A DNA stretch of 64,000 nt from Candidatus Methylobacter favarea (GCF_902806695.1 NZ_CADCXN010000069.1:1-64000), one strand, 5' to 3'. Positions 18,420 to 27,056 are shown, numbered from the stretch's first letter. The notes: generated by a model not told the origin, from the sequence alone. Program-made: numbers and translations.

Positions 18420-18899
18420 TCAAAGCTCCGGTTCATGAAATGACTCAGGGTGCGCCGGGGCAAGCGCTGACTCGGGCACTTGCAGAGTTCTGCCCTGAAA
18501 AGCGACATGATATTGAATCAGTTCACTGTCTCTGAGCACCTTAAAAACTTCGCCTTCCGTGCCTTTTGCAAACAAAATATTACCTTGCATTGCCAAATCG
18601 ATAGTGCAAATCACCTTGTCTCTGAACTCAAAGCGGCTGGGATTCCAGGGTTCTTCAATCCCTATCAGTTCTTCCAGACGGCAACCCACCATGCGTCCCG
18701 GGTTCAGGAAATGTACGGTAAAAATAACCTGGTCCTGGAGAAAAGTGCCCACTTCGATAACATTGCCGACACTGCCCCGACGAATCAATAGAGCCCCTGT
18801 TTCCATGCCGGGGTAGGTGCCGTCATTGCGGACGTTTCTGGTTATCCGGACCGTTTCACCAAATTCAAACCGGCCTTCATCGAAGCGTTCGGGTTTCAT
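18420..18899 (-). CDS. nifZ: Nitrogen fixation protein NifZ
   Basis: A 159-residue NifZ. The family block GETVRITRNVRNDGTYPG, RRGSVGNVIEVGTFLQDQVI and PGRMVGCRLEELI lies in the first 85 residues, and a second SH3-like half (FEFRDKVICTIDLAMQGN) follows. NifZ acts in formation of the second P-cluster of the MoFe protein. The start overlaps the nifW stop as ATGA, so the pair is translationally coupled. Confidence 0.93.
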   Translation of the reverse strand: MKPERFDEGRFEFGETVRITRNVRNDGTYPGMETGALLIRRGSVGNVIEVGTFLQDQVIFTVHFLNPGRMVGCRLEELIGIEEPWNPSRFEFRDKVICTIDLAMQGNILFAKGTEGEVFKVLRDSELIQYHVAFQGRTLQVPESALAPAHPESFHEPEL

Positions 18900-19210
18900 G
18901 TTTTTATATCGCTTAAGGAAACAAATGCCGTCTGCGGTTCGCCCATCGCAAATACTTTAAAAACCTTTTCGGTCTGGGCGTCGGATTCGACAAAATCCTG
19001 ATAGGCTCTCTGCAATAATTTGCTATAAACCGCCCTTTTCGGAATTTCATTTTCCGGCATGTCATCACCGGCTTTTTGTATATAATCATGAAAACGCTGC
19101 AAAATATGCAAGCGGTTGACATGCACTACGCCAGGCTCATATTCCAGTTGAAAATATTGTAAAAAGTCTTCGGCAGATTCCAGCTCTTCCATTTCTTCTT
19201 CAAAACTCAT
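18896..19210 (-). CDS. nifW: Nitrogenase-stabilizing protein NifW
   Basis: A 104-residue NifW. Typical features are the acidic start, SAEDFLQYFQLEYEPGVVHV, the signature NRLHILQRFHDYIQKAG and the C-terminal YSKLLQRAYQDFVES. It protects or stabilises MoFe protein during maturation. A GGAG ribosome-binding site precedes the ATG; 108 nt separate it from the gene upstream, while nifZ overlaps its end. Confidence 0.93.
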   Translation of the reverse strand: MSFEEEMEELESAEDFLQYFQLEYEPGVVHVNRLHILQRFHDYIQKAGDDMPENEIPKRAVYSKLLQRAYQDFVESDAQTEKVFKVFAMGEPQTAFVSLSDIKT

Positions 19211-19318
19211 GGCTTTTCTCCGGTAATTAAAGGGGGCAGACTAAAGATAGATCCTGAATTAAAAGGTAGATTGCCGGGATAATTAGTGCTAACGGTCAGT
19301 AATGAATCAGTTATCTTT

Positions 19319-19852
19319 TTAAACATGATCTTGCTCTGATAATAGAAACTTTGGGTCTTCGCCTTTACGCTTGACCACCAGTTCCAGTAATCCCCTTGCG
19401 CCAATCCGGTCTTTGCTGTCCAGAGCCGCCAGTTTTTCAAATATGCTCTGGCTCAAATCCAGATTCTCCATGCGCATATTTAAAAAGCCGATGGCTTTCA
19501 GGGTAAACAGATACAACCTGACCTGAGTTAATAAAGCCGCAGGGGCGCCATTAATATGGCTGGGTTGCAAGTCCCGCCAGTCCTCGGGAAAACCTATCAA
19601 AGGTCTTATCACAGCCAAGGCTTTAAGGGTTGCATTCAATGCATCTTCGAGCCGGTGCTGGTAATAATAAAAACGGTTCAACGCCACCAGTACGTTCAAC
19701 GACTCAGGCGCAAGAAAATAAGCTTTCAGTAACGGCAGCTCGGCATCGCCATTGGCATAATTTTCTGCAGCGACTGCTATTAACGCTTTCACCCCCGCAA
19801 CCTCGGGCTCTTCAAAATACAAGCCCTGTGCTTCAAAATCCAACAGATCCAT
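19319..19852 (-). CDS. TPR-like protein between cysE and nifW
   Basis: A 177-residue helical protein whose repeated helix pairs (AYFLAPESLNVLVALNRFYY, RLEDALNATLKALAVI, LYLFTLKAIGFLNMRMENLD, SIFEKLAALDSKDRIGARGL) look like tetratricopeptide units. The ATG directly abuts the cysE stop (TAAATG), so translation is coupled. Genes of this type recur between cysE and nifW in gammaproteobacterial nif clusters but have no established function; a scaffold role in nitrogenase assembly is inferred. Confidence 0.85.
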   Translation of the reverse strand: MDLLDFEAQGLYFEEPEVAGVKALIAVAAENYANGDAELPLLKAYFLAPESLNVLVALNRFYYYQHRLEDALNATLKALAVIRPLIGFPEDWRDLQPSHINGAPAALLTQVRLYLFTLKAIGFLNMRMENLDLSQSIFEKLAALDSKDRIGARGLLELVVKRKGEDPKFLLSEQDHV

Positions 19853-20641
19853 TTATGCTCCCGCGGCCAGCTTTACCGGACCTTCTTTTCTTGGAATGCA
19901 GACGCTTTCCGCTTCACACACATCACAAATTTCTTCATCTGTTACTTTGCCTCCCATTTGCCTGGCTTCCAGTTCATCAATCCGTTCTATCAAACAGGCA
20001 ATAGCCCTGCCGACCGGATCAGGAATCAAATGATGGTTCAGATCAATGCCGCGCAGGTTTTGTATTTGGGTGCCTTTGCTTTGAATAACCCGCCCCGGAA
20101 TGCCCACTACCGTACAACAAGGCGGAACATCCTTGACGACCACCGAATTAGCGCCGACACGGACATTATTGCCCAGGGTAATGGCTCCAAGAATCTTAGC
20201 TCCGGAACCCACCAGCACATTGTTGCCCAGGGTAGGATGACGTTTTTCCTTGTTCCAGGTGGTACCTCCCAGAGTTACGCCATGATAGAGCGTGACATCA
20301 TTGCCAATTTCCGCCGTCTCTCCGATTACGACGCCCAGCGCATGATCAATGAACAAGCGGCGCCCGATGGTTGCGCCCGGATGAATTTCGACACTGGTAA
20401 ACATTTTGGCCATTGCGGACAGGATTCGGGCAGTCAATTTCCAGTTCGCTTTCCATAAACGGTGACTTATCCGGTGCACCAGCACTGCATGAACACCCGA
20501 ATAAGTCAGCAAAATATCCCAAACGCTGTGCGCAGCAGGGTCACGGCCAAAAACACAATAAATATCTTCCTTCCATTGGCCCAAAAAACCCAGCGGTTGT
20601 TCTGGATTGACAGTTGCATTATCAGACATGACCCTGACCAT
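19853..20641 (-). CDS. cysE: Serine O-acetyltransferase, nif-linked
   Basis: A hexapeptide-repeat acyltransferase that makes O-acetylserine for cysteine, feeding sulfur to NifS. The left-handed helix region spans [39 protein letters not shown] and [21 protein letters not shown] take the ATG at 20641 ([12 protein letters not shown], 262 residues): its A is the last base of the small upstream ORF's stop (TGATG) and GGAG stands 9 nt before it. The ATG at 20629 is the alternative. The C-terminus carries a Cys-rich tail ([16 protein letters not shown]), which is unusual. A nif copy of cysE is known in Azotobacter. Confidence 0.9.
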   Translation of the reverse strand: MVRVMSDNATVNPEQPLGFLGQWKEDIYCVFGRDPAAHSVWDILLTYSGVHAVLVHRISHRLWKANWKLTARILSAMAKMFTSVEIHPGATIGRRLFIDHALGVVIGETAEIGNDVTLYHGVTLGGTTWNKEKRHPTLGNNVLVGSGAKILGAITLGNNVRVGANSVVVKDVPPCCTVVGIPGRVIQSKGTQIQNLRGIDLNHHLIPDPVGRAIACLIERIDELEARQMGGKVTDEEICDVCEAESVCIPRKEGPVKLAAGA

Positions 20642-20787
20642 CAGGTAATACTCCAGGCTGTTTGTCCCGGAACAGGCATTCCCGGTATTCTGAAGAATGA
20701 GCCGGGATAACGATCGTCCTGATCGGGTATTTCCAACTCGTCCTTCATCTCCGGCTCGCATGTTTGTGGTTCGCTATATTCATTCAT
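20641..20787 (-). CDS. Unannotated 48-residue ORF coupled to nifV and cysE
   Basis: ATG at 20787 overlaps the nifV stop (ATGA) and the TGA at 20643-20641 overlaps the cysE ATG (TGATG), so ribosomes could pass through all three genes. The peptide starts [20 protein letters not shown] and continues [20 protein letters not shown], ending GQTAWSIT. It is very acidic at the N-terminus ([15 protein letters not shown]), has one Cys and no hydrophobic helix. I know no family for it. The double overlap is the main support. Confidence 0.65.
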   Translation of the reverse strand: MNEYSEPQTCEPEMKDELEIPDQDDRYPGSFFRIPGMPVPGQTAWSIT

Positions 20788-21923
20788 AACTGTCTCTCCT
20801 GAAGATTTTGATGAAATCGGTTGAGATCGACCGCTTTGGGAGTTTGTTTGGTATCGCTGACAAAGCGTCTGACCTGGATTAATAAGGCTTGCGCCTGTGT
20901 TCGGGTGACCGCTATGCCCATTTGCCGGTAGGCATGAATCACCCCCTGGGTGCCGGAATGCTTGCCTAAAACCAGTTGATGGCTGCGCCCGACTATGGCA
21001 GGGTCAACACCCTGATAATTGTGCGGATCCTTGATCAAGCCATCGACATGGATACCGGCTTCATGACTGAATACATCCTTGCCGATCAAGCTCTTGCGGC
21101 TGCCTATCGCATCGCCCGAGGCATGGGCAACCAATGCCGACAAAGCGGAAAAATGGAATAAATCAACGCCGGTTTCGATACCGTACAGTTGCTTCAAGCC
21201 GACTACCACTTCTTCCAGGGCGGCATTGCCGGCCCGTTCTCCCAGCCCGTTAACGGTAGTATTGACATGAGTCGCCCCTGCCAATGCCGCCGCCAGCGTA
21301 TTGGCGGTAGCAAGCCCCAGATCGTCATGGGCGTGCATTTCGATTTCCATATCCGTTGCGGCCCTTAATTTTTTAATTATTTCAAAGACGCCGAAAGGTT
21401 CCATGATCCCTACCGTATCGGCGAAACGGATTCTGCCGGCTCCTGCGCGCTGTGCGGTTTCAGCCATGCGTATTAAAAAATCCGGATCCGCACGCGAGGC
21501 GTCTTCCATGCCGACGCATACCTCCATGTTCAAGCTTCGCGCTTCATCTACGCAGCGGGTAATGGCATCTAAAACCCACTGCCGGCTTTGTTTGAGCTTG
21601 TGCTGAATATGCTGATCCGATGCCGAGATGGACAAGTCAATCTTATCCACATTTAAGCCTAGACTGCCAAGCAAATCATCGCGGCGCATTCTCGACCAGA
21701 CCAGCAGCTTTGCTGGCAATCCCAATGCCGCAATCGCCTTGATTTCTTCCTGTTCCACAGGCCCCATGGCCGGAATGCCGATTTCCAGTTCCGATACGCC
21801 CAGGCCTGCGAGCTGCGCTGCAATGATGAGCTTTTCGTCCAGCGAAAACGCGACGCCGGCAGATTGCTCGCCATCCCTGAGCGTAGTGTCATCTATGATG
21901 ATGTGGCGAGTTTGAGTTTTCAT
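20784..21923 (-). CDS. nifV: Homocitrate synthase NifV
   Basis: A 379-residue DRE-TIM metallolyase that condenses acetyl-CoA with 2-oxoglutarate to homocitrate, the organic ligand of FeMo-cofactor. [16 protein letters not shown] at residues 11-26 holds the catalytic Arg/Asp; [13 protein letters not shown] holds the metal-binding histidines; [14 protein letters not shown] is the second signature. It is the first gene of the minus-strand string and lies about 40 bp behind a sigma-54 promoter with an upstream NifA site. Confidence 0.95.
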   Translation of the reverse strand: MKTQTRHIIIDDTTLRDGEQSAGVAFSLDEKLIIAAQLAGLGVSELEIGIPAMGPVEQEEIKAIAALGLPAKLLVWSRMRRDDLLGSLGLNVDKIDLSISASDQHIQHKLKQSRQWVLDAITRCVDEARSLNMEVCVGMEDASRADPDFLIRMAETAQRAGAGRIRFADTVGIMEPFGVFEIIKKLRAATDMEIEMHAHDDLGLATANTLAAALAGATHVNTTVNGLGERAGNAALEEVVVGLKQLYGIETGVDLFHFSALSALVAHASGDAIGSRKSLIGKDVFSHEAGIHVDGLIKDPHNYQGVDPAIVGRSHQLVLGKHSGTQGVIHAYRQMGIAVTRTQAQALLIQVRRFVSDTKQTPKAVDLNRFHQNLQERQL

Positions 21924-21962
21924 AAGATTTTAATCTAATCAAAATGCTGTCAATAGAGAGGA

Positions 21963-21978
21963 AGCAAAACCCTTGCCA
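21963..21978 (-). promoter_or_regulatory. Sigma-54 promoter of the nifV operon
   Basis: Minus-strand sequence TGGCAAGGGTTTTGCT has GG and GC at the exact -24/-12 spacing, followed about 40 bp later by the nifV start. The implied leader is about 30 nt. Confidence 0.85.
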
Positions 21979-22071
21979 ACTGTTTAAGGCTTGAAAATAG
22001 CGATCTGGAGGCGGAGTGTAGGCGGAAGAGTTTACGTCATATCAAACAATGCGAATGATTAAGAGTAAAAT

Positions 22072-22087
22072 TGTAGGAAAACTGACA
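22072..22087. promoter_or_regulatory. NifA upstream activator site for nifV
   Basis: TGTAGGAAAACTGACA matches the NifA consensus TGT-N10-ACA exactly and stands about 95 bp upstream of the nifV -24 element, a usual distance for NifA-dependent promoters. Confidence 0.8.
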
Positions 22088-22236
22088 AATTACAAGTCTG
22101 AGTTTCGCTGAAAAATATGCAGTTTATTTAAATAATAATGGCTCTTGATTTATATAAGAAGTGCACCCTGGCTTAAACAGGAAGATTGGAGTGTATAGTT
22201 TCCGTCGACCCAAACAAAAAACTGAAGAGGTGTTCA

Positions 22237-22365
22237 ATGAGAACTCTCAACCCTCTAAGGCAAGAAGAAAAATACTCTTTACCGTGCTATTTTCAGGAAG
22301 TATTTTTTAGCCAATTCCTAAGCAAATTGTTTAAAGACGCCGGTTTAGCGAAATCGGATTGTTAA
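22237..22365 (+). CDS. Possible 42-residue small protein
   Basis: ATG at 22237 has a good ribosome-binding site (GAAGAGG, 6 nt spacing) and the frame runs to TAA at 22363-22365: MRTLNPLRQEEKYSLPCYFQ and so on, ending LFKDAGLAKSDC. It has two cysteines (one at the C-terminus) and an aromatic central part (YFQEVFFSQFLSKLF) that could form an amphipathic helix. I recognise no family. It lies between the nifV control region and yjdM. The strong Shine-Dalgarno sequence makes it more likely than a random frame. Confidence 0.45.
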   Translation: MRTLNPLRQEEKYSLPCYFQEVFFSQFLSKLFKDAGLAKSDC

Positions 22366-22397
22366 AGCTTGGTAGATCACTTGTACATCAGTAAACA

Positions 22398-22431
22398 ACC
22401 GGGCTTACGCTGCCGCTAATCCGGCCTACGC
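22398..22431. repeat. Dispersed palindromic repeat (CCGGGCTTACGC type)
   Basis: ACCGGGCTTACGCTGCCGCT followed by AATCCGGCCTACGC is nearly the same as the unit at 30248-30281 (CCGGGTTACGCTATCGCTAA then CCCGACCTACG). It is a dispersed REP-like element. Confidence 0.65.
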
Positions 22432-22540
22432 AAGCACTAGAGCAACTCGCCCAACAATCTTGTGTTACCCTATTGCTCTTTTCCCTCAGGGGCAACTCCA
22501 ACACTTGGCATTCAGCCAGGCCCACCAGAAAGGATAAATT

Positions 22541-22879
22541 ATGACCAATCCCCTTAAGTGCCCAAAATGCAGCTCGGAATACGGCTATGAAGACGGAAAT
22601 ATGATTATTTGCCCTGAGTGCGGGCATGAATGGCCTAAGGATGCGGCAGAGGCGCAGACCGAAGGGTTCGTAGTGCGTGATGCTTACGGCAATGTGCTGA
22701 ATGACGGCGATAATGTAACATTGATTAAGGATTTGAAAGTTAAAGGCTCGTCTTCGGTCATTAAGATGGGCGCCAAGGTGAAGATTATCCGCCTGGTTGA
22801 TGGTGATCATAATATCGATTGCAGAATTGACGGCATTGGCGCCATGCAACTGAAATCGGAATTTGTAAAGAAAGCGTAA
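22541..22879 (+). CDS. yjdM: YjdM/PhnA family zinc-ribbon protein
   Basis: A 112-residue protein of the PhnA/YjdM family. The N-terminal zinc ribbon is visible as [20 protein letters not shown] with the second pair CPEC (four Cys), followed by the conserved [20 protein letters not shown] and [20 protein letters not shown] blocks. Despite the phn name, no phosphonate role is established. An AAGGA-like ribosome-binding site precedes the ATG. It lies on the plus strand between the nifV control region and the end of nifS, so it splits the usual nifUSV array and looks inserted. Confidence 0.9.
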   Translation: MTNPLKCPKCSSEYGYEDGNMIICPECGHEWPKDAAEAQTEGFVVRDAYGNVLNDGDNVTLIKDLKVKGSSSVIKMGAKVKIIRLVDGDHNIDCRIDGIGAMQLKSEFVKKA

Positions 22880-23152
22880 TGGCGCTAGTCCGGCGGCAGT
22901 ATTTTCCAACCCGTCATTTAAATAACCTCATTACACAAAGAATGCGGCGTAAATAAAATGTTTTTTTAGTCTTTGCCGTTCTCGGCATTGGGCCGGTTTC
23001 ACTCACGGGTTAAACCGGCATGTAGATCATGTAAATGAGGTTACAGGTTTTACCGCCTGGCAGCAGTATTTAGGATAAAAGCAATTAAAAGGGACCGCCT
23101 GAATAAGCTGACCCGCTGCAAGATTCTATTTCCGGTGTATCAACGGTAGCAC
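22880..23152. repeat. Gap with an inverted-repeat element between yjdM and nifS
   Basis: AACCTCATTACA at 22924-22935 is answered by TGTAAATGAGGTT at 23030-23042 (one extra base), and within lies GCCGGTTT-N10-AAACCGGC. The 119-bp piece has the form of a small miniature inverted-repeat element. It lies where the converging yjdM and nifS transcripts must end, but no U-run terminator is evident. Confidence 0.5.
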
Positions 23153-24358
23153 TTAAGCATAAGTCGGTTGAAACGCCTGCTCCGGATTTGCCGCAGGGCC
23201 GTCTCCTTCCCAATACGGCGATAACTTGCGCAAGGTGGCTACGATGCCAGGCATGACTTGCAACACCTTATCGACTTCGGCCATCGTGTTATAGCGTGAA
23301 AAGGAAAAGCGAATTGTGCCGTGCGCCGCCGTGTAGGGAATGTCCATTGCCCGCATTACATGCGAAGGCTCCAGCGATCCCGAGGTGCAGGCCGAGCCGC
23401 TGGATGCGGCGATGCCGGCTTTATTGAGCAGCATCAAAATCGACTCGCCTTCAATATATTCAAAGGCTATATCAGTCGTATTCGGCAAACGGTTGTTCAT
23501 ATCGCCGGTTACAAAACAATGGGGAATCTGCTCGGTAATGCCGCGTTCCAGACGGTCGCGCATGGCTTTGACTTTAGTGTTTTCATACTCGATATATTCC
23601 AGCGCCAATTCACAGGCTTTTCCGAGACCGACAATGGACGCGCTGTTTTCAGTTCCTGCGCGTCGCCCCCGCTCCTGATGGCCGCCGCGCAGTAGGGGCC
23701 GATACCGCGTGCCGCGGCGAAGATACAAAACACCAATGCCTTTGGGCGCATGCAGTTTATGTCCCGATATTGACAACATATCGATTTTGGTGTCCTGCAA
23801 CATCATCGGAATCTTGCCGACCGCCTGTACGGCGTCGGTATGAAACATTACCCCAGCAGCGTTTGCCATGGACGCCATTTCCACGACCGGGAAAATCGTC
23901 CCGGTTTCATTATTCGCCCACATCACCGAGACAATCGCCACCTGATCGGACAGCAAATCTTTATAGGCATTCAGGTTCAGGCGTCCGGCTTTATCGACCG
24001 GCATTCTATGGATCGTGTAACCTTCTTTTTCAAGGTTTTCGCACACGCTTAAAATGGCCGGATGCTCTACCGTAGTGGTAATGATTTCCTTTTTATTCGG
24101 CTGGGCCTTGATCGCGGAAAGAATCGCCGTGGAGTTGGATTCGGTGCCGCAGGACGTAAAAATGATTTCGGAATCATGTTCGCAGCCGATCAAGGACTGA
24201 ACCTGGCCGCGGGCATGTTTAAGCCCCCGTGCTACGCCATCGGCAAATTTATGGATTGATGACGGATTGCCGTATTGCTCAAGAAAATAGGGAATCATCA
24301 CATCGACCACGGCAGGATCAACCCGGGTGGTAGCATTATTATCGAGATAAATGGTCAT
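23153..24358 (-). CDS. nifS: Cysteine desulfurase NifS
   Basis: A 401-residue PLP enzyme that removes sulfur from cysteine for nitrogenase Fe-S cluster assembly on Nif[13 protein letters not shown] starts the protein, [17 protein letters not shown] holds the PLP lysine and [17 protein letters not shown] the active-site cysteine, typical of NifS/IscS class I. The ATG overlaps the nifU stop (ATGA). Confidence 0.95.
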   Translation of the reverse strand: MTIYLDNNATTRVDPAVVDVMIPYFLEQYGNPSSIHKFADGVARGLKHARGQVQSLIGCEHDSEIIFTSCGTESNSTAILSAIKAQPNKKEIITTTVEHPAILSVCENLEKEGYTIHRMPVDKAGRLNLNAYKDLLSDQVAIVSVMWANNETGTIFPVVEMASMANAAGVMFHTDAVQAVGKIPMMLQDTKIDMLSISGHKLHAPKGIGVLYLRRGTRYRPLLRGGHQERGRRAGTENSASIVGLGKACELALEYIEYENTKVKAMRDRLERGITEQIPHCFVTGDMNNRLPNTTDIAFEYIEGESILMLLNKAGIAASSGSACTSGSLEPSHVMRAMDIPYTAAHGTIRFSFSRYNTMAEVDKVLQVMPGIVATLRKLSPYWEGDGPAANPEQAFQPTYA

Positions 24359-25263
24359 GACACAGCCTCTATATTAACCAGTTTCGACATTTCCGATGCC
24401 GGCACGACTTTTATGAATTCGCCCATCACTTCCATTAGACGCTGTTGAACTCCGGCAATCGTCATCGCCGCCATCTGGCAACCGTTACACGCGCCGGTCA
24501 TGTTGACATAAGCGGTGTTGCCGATAACTTCAACCAGTTCTACATCGCCGCCGTCAGCCATCAGCGCAGGTCTTAAGGATTCCAGCACCTGTTCGATTTT
24601 CTTGATGCGCTGCAAATTGGTCAATGGCGCTTTTATCGCCGTGACTTTTGCAGTTTGCTCTATGGGCGCGGCATTCGGGTCAAATTTTTCGCCTTTTTCC
24701 GCCAATACTTTTTCCAGAATCGCTTCGATATCTTCATGGCAAGATGCGCAACCACCGCCTGCTTTGGTAAAGTTGGTCACATCTTCAACGGTGCGCAATT
24801 TATTGGCCCAGACCATTTCTTCAATCATCACCGCATCAATCGCAAAGCATTTACAGACCAATGCACCTTCCTCATGGTCATCTTTCCATTCTTCGCCGCG
24901 ATAATTGGCTATCGCCGCCTGCAGCGCTTCGCGCCCCATCACCGAACAGTGCATTTTTTCGGGCGGCAGGCCTTCGAGCTGATCGGCAATATCCTGATTC
25001 GTCACTTTTAAGGCTTCATCGAGCGTCATGCCTTTAATAATTTCGGTCAGCACCGATGATGAAGCAATGGCGGAACCGCAACCAAAGGTTTGAAAGCCCG
25101 CTTCGAGAATCACTTCGCTGTCATCATCAACCTTCAATGTCAGCCGCAACGCATCGCCGCAACTGATGGAACCCACTTCGCCTGTCGCATTGGCATCCAC
25201 GACCGCACCGGCATTTTTGGGGTTAAAAAAATGTTCTTTTACTTTGTCTGAATAATCCCACAT
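24355..25263 (-). CDS. nifU: Fe-S cluster scaffold NifU
   Basis: A 302-residue three-domain NifU. Residues 1-125 are the IscU-like scaffold ([35 protein letters not shown]); about 130-185 is a permanent [2Fe-2S] BFD-type domain ([21 protein letters not shown]); the C-terminal part is the Nfu domain with [14 protein letters not shown] (CxxC). It assembles clusters for the nitrogenase Fe protein using NifS sulfur. Transcribed behind iscA. Confidence 0.96.
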   Translation of the reverse strand: MWDYSDKVKEHFFNPKNAGAVVDANATGEVGSISCGDALRLTLKVDDDSEVILEAGFQTFGCGSAIASSSVLTEIIKGMTLDEALKVTNQDIADQLEGLPPEKMHCSVMGREALQAAIANYRGEEWKDDHEEGALVCKCFAIDAVMIEEMVWANKLRTVEDVTNFTKAGGGCASCHEDIEAILEKVLAEKGEKFDPNAAPIEQTAKVTAIKAPLTNLQRIKKIEQVLESLRPALMADGGDVELVEVIGNTAYVNMTGACNGCQMAAMTIAGVQQRLMEVMGEFIKVVPASEMSKLVNIEAVS

Positions 25264-25291
25264 GGCTTTATCCTCGTATTAGCTTGTAACT

Positions 25292-25370
25292 TGTAGGGTG
25301 GGCAACGCTTTTTGCCCACCATTCATTCCATATTGAAGGTCAGTGGGCAAAAAGCGTTGCCCACCCTACA
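25292..25370. repeat. 79-bp perfect inverted-repeat element between iscA and nifU
   Basis: Two 28-bp arms, beginning TGTAGGGTGGGCAACGC and ending GCGTTGCCCACCCTACA, are exact reverse complements around a 23-bp centre. The element abuts the iscA stop codon. In RNA it makes a very stable hairpin between iscA and nifU. Elements of this GTAGGGTGGGCA type are widespread miniature repeats. Confidence 0.85.
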
Positions 25371-25727
25371 TTAAGAACAGGATTTGGTTCCGGTACCTTC
25401 GGCGCTGGTGTTAAACGAAGAGCCGCAAGCGCAACTTTTAGCCGCATTAGGGTTGGTAAACTTGAATCCCGAGCCGTCAATATTGTCGAGAAAGTCGATG
25501 GACATGCCATCGAGCATCGGCATACTGACCGGATCGATAAACACTTTCACGTCGCCGCAATCAATGATGGTATCTTCCGGCGTGTGGCTGGCTTCAAGCT
25601 TCAAACCGTATTGATAACCTGAACAGCCGCCATCAGTGACTTCTATCCGCAAACCTGCTGAAGGTGTTTCCGAGCCGGCAATGAAGCGGTTGACAGCGTT
25701 AATGGCCTTTTCTGTTAATGTAATCAC
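25371..25727 (-). CDS. iscA: A-type Fe-S carrier IscA, nif-linked
   Basis: A 118-residue HesB/IscA protein. The three conserved cysteines are seen in DGGCSGYQYGL and in SCACGSSF. The start is GTG at 25727 (reading MITLTEKAINAV), with AGGAG 7 nt upstream; the nearby ATG is out of frame. As in Azotobacter (iscA-nif), it heads the nifU-nifS operon and lies behind a sigma-54 promoter with an upstream NifA site. Confidence 0.93.
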   Translation of the reverse strand: MITLTEKAINAVNRFIAGSETPSAGLRIEVTDGGCSGYQYGLKLEASHTPEDTIIDCGDVKVFIDPVSMPMLDGMSIDFLDNIDGSGFKFTNPNAAKSCACGSSFNTSAEGTGTKSCS

Positions 25728-25771
25728 ACATGTCTCCTGAAGGGTTTGGCATCGTTCTTGTAAATATTTAA

Positions 25772-25787
25772 AGCAACCTGTATGCCA
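25772..25787 (-). promoter_or_regulatory. Sigma-54 promoter of iscA-nifU-nifS
   Basis: Minus-strand TGGCATACAGGTTGCT fits the -24/-12 consensus with exact spacing. The -12 element lies about 45 bp before the iscA GTG. Confidence 0.87.
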
Positions 25788-25891
25788 TTTCGTAATTTAT
25801 GTGTAATAGATTGTTTAATAAGGAATTAACAAAGCAGCTTTACAATAAGCAACGCACAATCAAACAGGTTTTAATCACACAGAGCTGACAA

Positions 25892-25907
25892 TGTAAGCTT
25901 TGCTACA
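25892..25907. promoter_or_regulatory. NifA upstream activator site for iscA-nifUS
   Basis: TGTAAGCTTTGCTACA is an exact TGT-N10-ACA site about 105 bp upstream of the -24 element. It also lies only 18 nt before the plus-strand NifZ-like gene. Confidence 0.82.
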
Positions 25908-25924
25908 AAAACAGGAGATAAGCA

Positions 25925-26188
25925 ATGAAAATAGAAGATTTAGAGTTGGGCGATGTCGTTTATGCCGCAAAAACGATCGTTGATGATGGCTCCATACCGG
26001 ATGGCGTCGAAGGCGAGATATTGGCCGAAGCTGGAACGCGCGGCGTCCTCACCCTGATCGGGCATGTGGAAGCAGAACCCCATCGCAGCGTTTTTCTGGT
26101 GCGCTTTGAAGATAAGAACATGAATCTGGGCAATCCCATTGGCTGCTGGGTTGAAGATTTGATGGTTGAACCGAGGCTTGGCAATTAG
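25925..26188 (+). CDS. Small NifZ-like protein
   Basis: An 87-residue protein resembling the first half of NifZ: LELGDVVYAAKTIVDDGSIP, GEILAEAGTRGVLTLIGHVE and GNPIGCWVEDLMVEP parallel the NifZ blocks with the NDG, the GT-x-G turn and the IGC-x-EDL end. It has AGGAGA 7 nt before the ATG. Divergent from iscA-nifUS and right beside a NifA site, it is very likely nif-related, but full-length nifZ is at 18420, so this would be a shortened paralogue. The assignment rests on motif spacing only. Confidence 0.65.
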   Translation: MKIEDLELGDVVYAAKTIVDDGSIPDGVEGEILAEAGTRGVLTLIGHVEAEPHRSVFLVRFEDKNMNLGNPIGCWVEDLMVEPRLGN

Positions 26189-26215
26189 GCAATCGCTGAA
26201 CGAATCTTTCCGTTA

Positions 26216-26256
26216 TAGTAGAGGCGTGGAGATGCAATATTTTGCATCTCTACTAC
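26216..26256. repeat. Hairpin repeat after the NifZ-like gene
   Basis: GAGATGCAA-TAT-TTTGCATCTC with outer GTAG...CTAC pairs. It may serve as a transcription end for the NifZ-like gene, though it lacks a clear U-run, and it resembles the GTAGAG...CTCTAC class of dispersed repeats. Confidence 0.5.
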
Positions 26257-26744
26257 CAGCGCAATCAGAGCTTTGCCATTCATTCCAGCTCTTCGGCTAT
26301 GTTCAGCAAAGCCTTGGCCAAGAATTTAATCAGATCTGTCGCCAGGGATAAGCCGTGTCCAATCCTGTCAGTTCATCGCTAACCATTTTTGAGGTAGCGA
26401 TATCAGGCTCTGACTCTGATACTATTAAACTGCATTGATTAACACTGCCCTTTCTTTTTTCCCCGGCAGCGAAATACCGGCCGATTATTTATCCTGCGTA
26501 TTTCCAGTCGGGTTCAAGTTCAAAGCTGAATTAAATAACTTCCAAGTCATATTTTTGGTAAGAGAAGTAGGGGGAATTGTCTTTTTTCAGCATTTCAATA
26601 GCGCTGAAGAAGAATGATTTGATTTCCTGGGAATATAAAGGAGAGTGGCTTTAACGCGCTTATCTTGATTCAGCGATTTCTGGGCGTGTCAATATTGCTT
26701 AAAACAGAAGGTGCTTTTTATCTTAAATTTTAAGGAGATATTTC
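26257..26744. other. Intergenic, about 490 bases
   Basis: A short frame at 26435-26617 has no start signal or recognisable content. An imperfect inverted pair (CGCTAACC...GGTAGCG) lies at about 26370-26399. I see nothing else. Confidence 0.4.
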
Positions 26745-27056
26745 ATGTTGAAAAATAATCTGTATATGGCATTACTTGCCTCTTTATTTATAGCCGTCTT
26801 TTCTTCCACTTCCATAGCCCGGTCCGAGGTAGAGCAACAAGAGGAGTCCTTTAGTGAAACTCCTCAAGAGTTAACCGGCAGAGTAGGCGATGTGCCTGTT
26901 TTTTCTCATATCTACGGCGCTGATTTTATGACAGAGCAGGAGCGTTGCGAGTATTTACTGAAGCTTGATGGTATGAAAACCCGGCAAGAACGGGATGCGT
27001 TTCGGGCTAAACATCACGAAAAAATAGACTTGAGGCGCAAACAGAAAGGCGGCTAA
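26745..27056 (+). CDS. Small secreted protein, unknown
   Basis: A 103-residue protein with a clear signal peptide (MLKNNLYMALLASLFIAVFS, cleavage near SIA-RS) and an AAGGAGA ribosome-binding site. The mature part is charged: an acidic section (SEVEQQEESFSETPQEL), then FSHIYGADFMTEQERCEYLL and a basic end RKQKGG. The pattern MTEQERxEYLxKLxGMKTRQ ERDAFR is seen in short periplasmic proteins of unknown role. A strong hairpin follows at 27112-27145. Confidence 0.8.
   Translation: MLKNNLYMALLASLFIAVFSSTSIARSEVEQQEESFSETPQELTGRVGDVPVFSHIYGADFMTEQERCEYLLKLDGMKTRQERDAFRAKHHEKIDLRRKQKGG

Noticed and set aside
25746-25761. Plus-strand TGGCATCGTTCTTGTA as a sigma-54 promoter for the NifZ-like gene
   Set aside because: The -12 GC is GT, and the NifA site would lie downstream of it.
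26435-26617. 60-codon plus-strand frame
   Set aside because: No ribosome-binding site, odd composition and no recognisable content.
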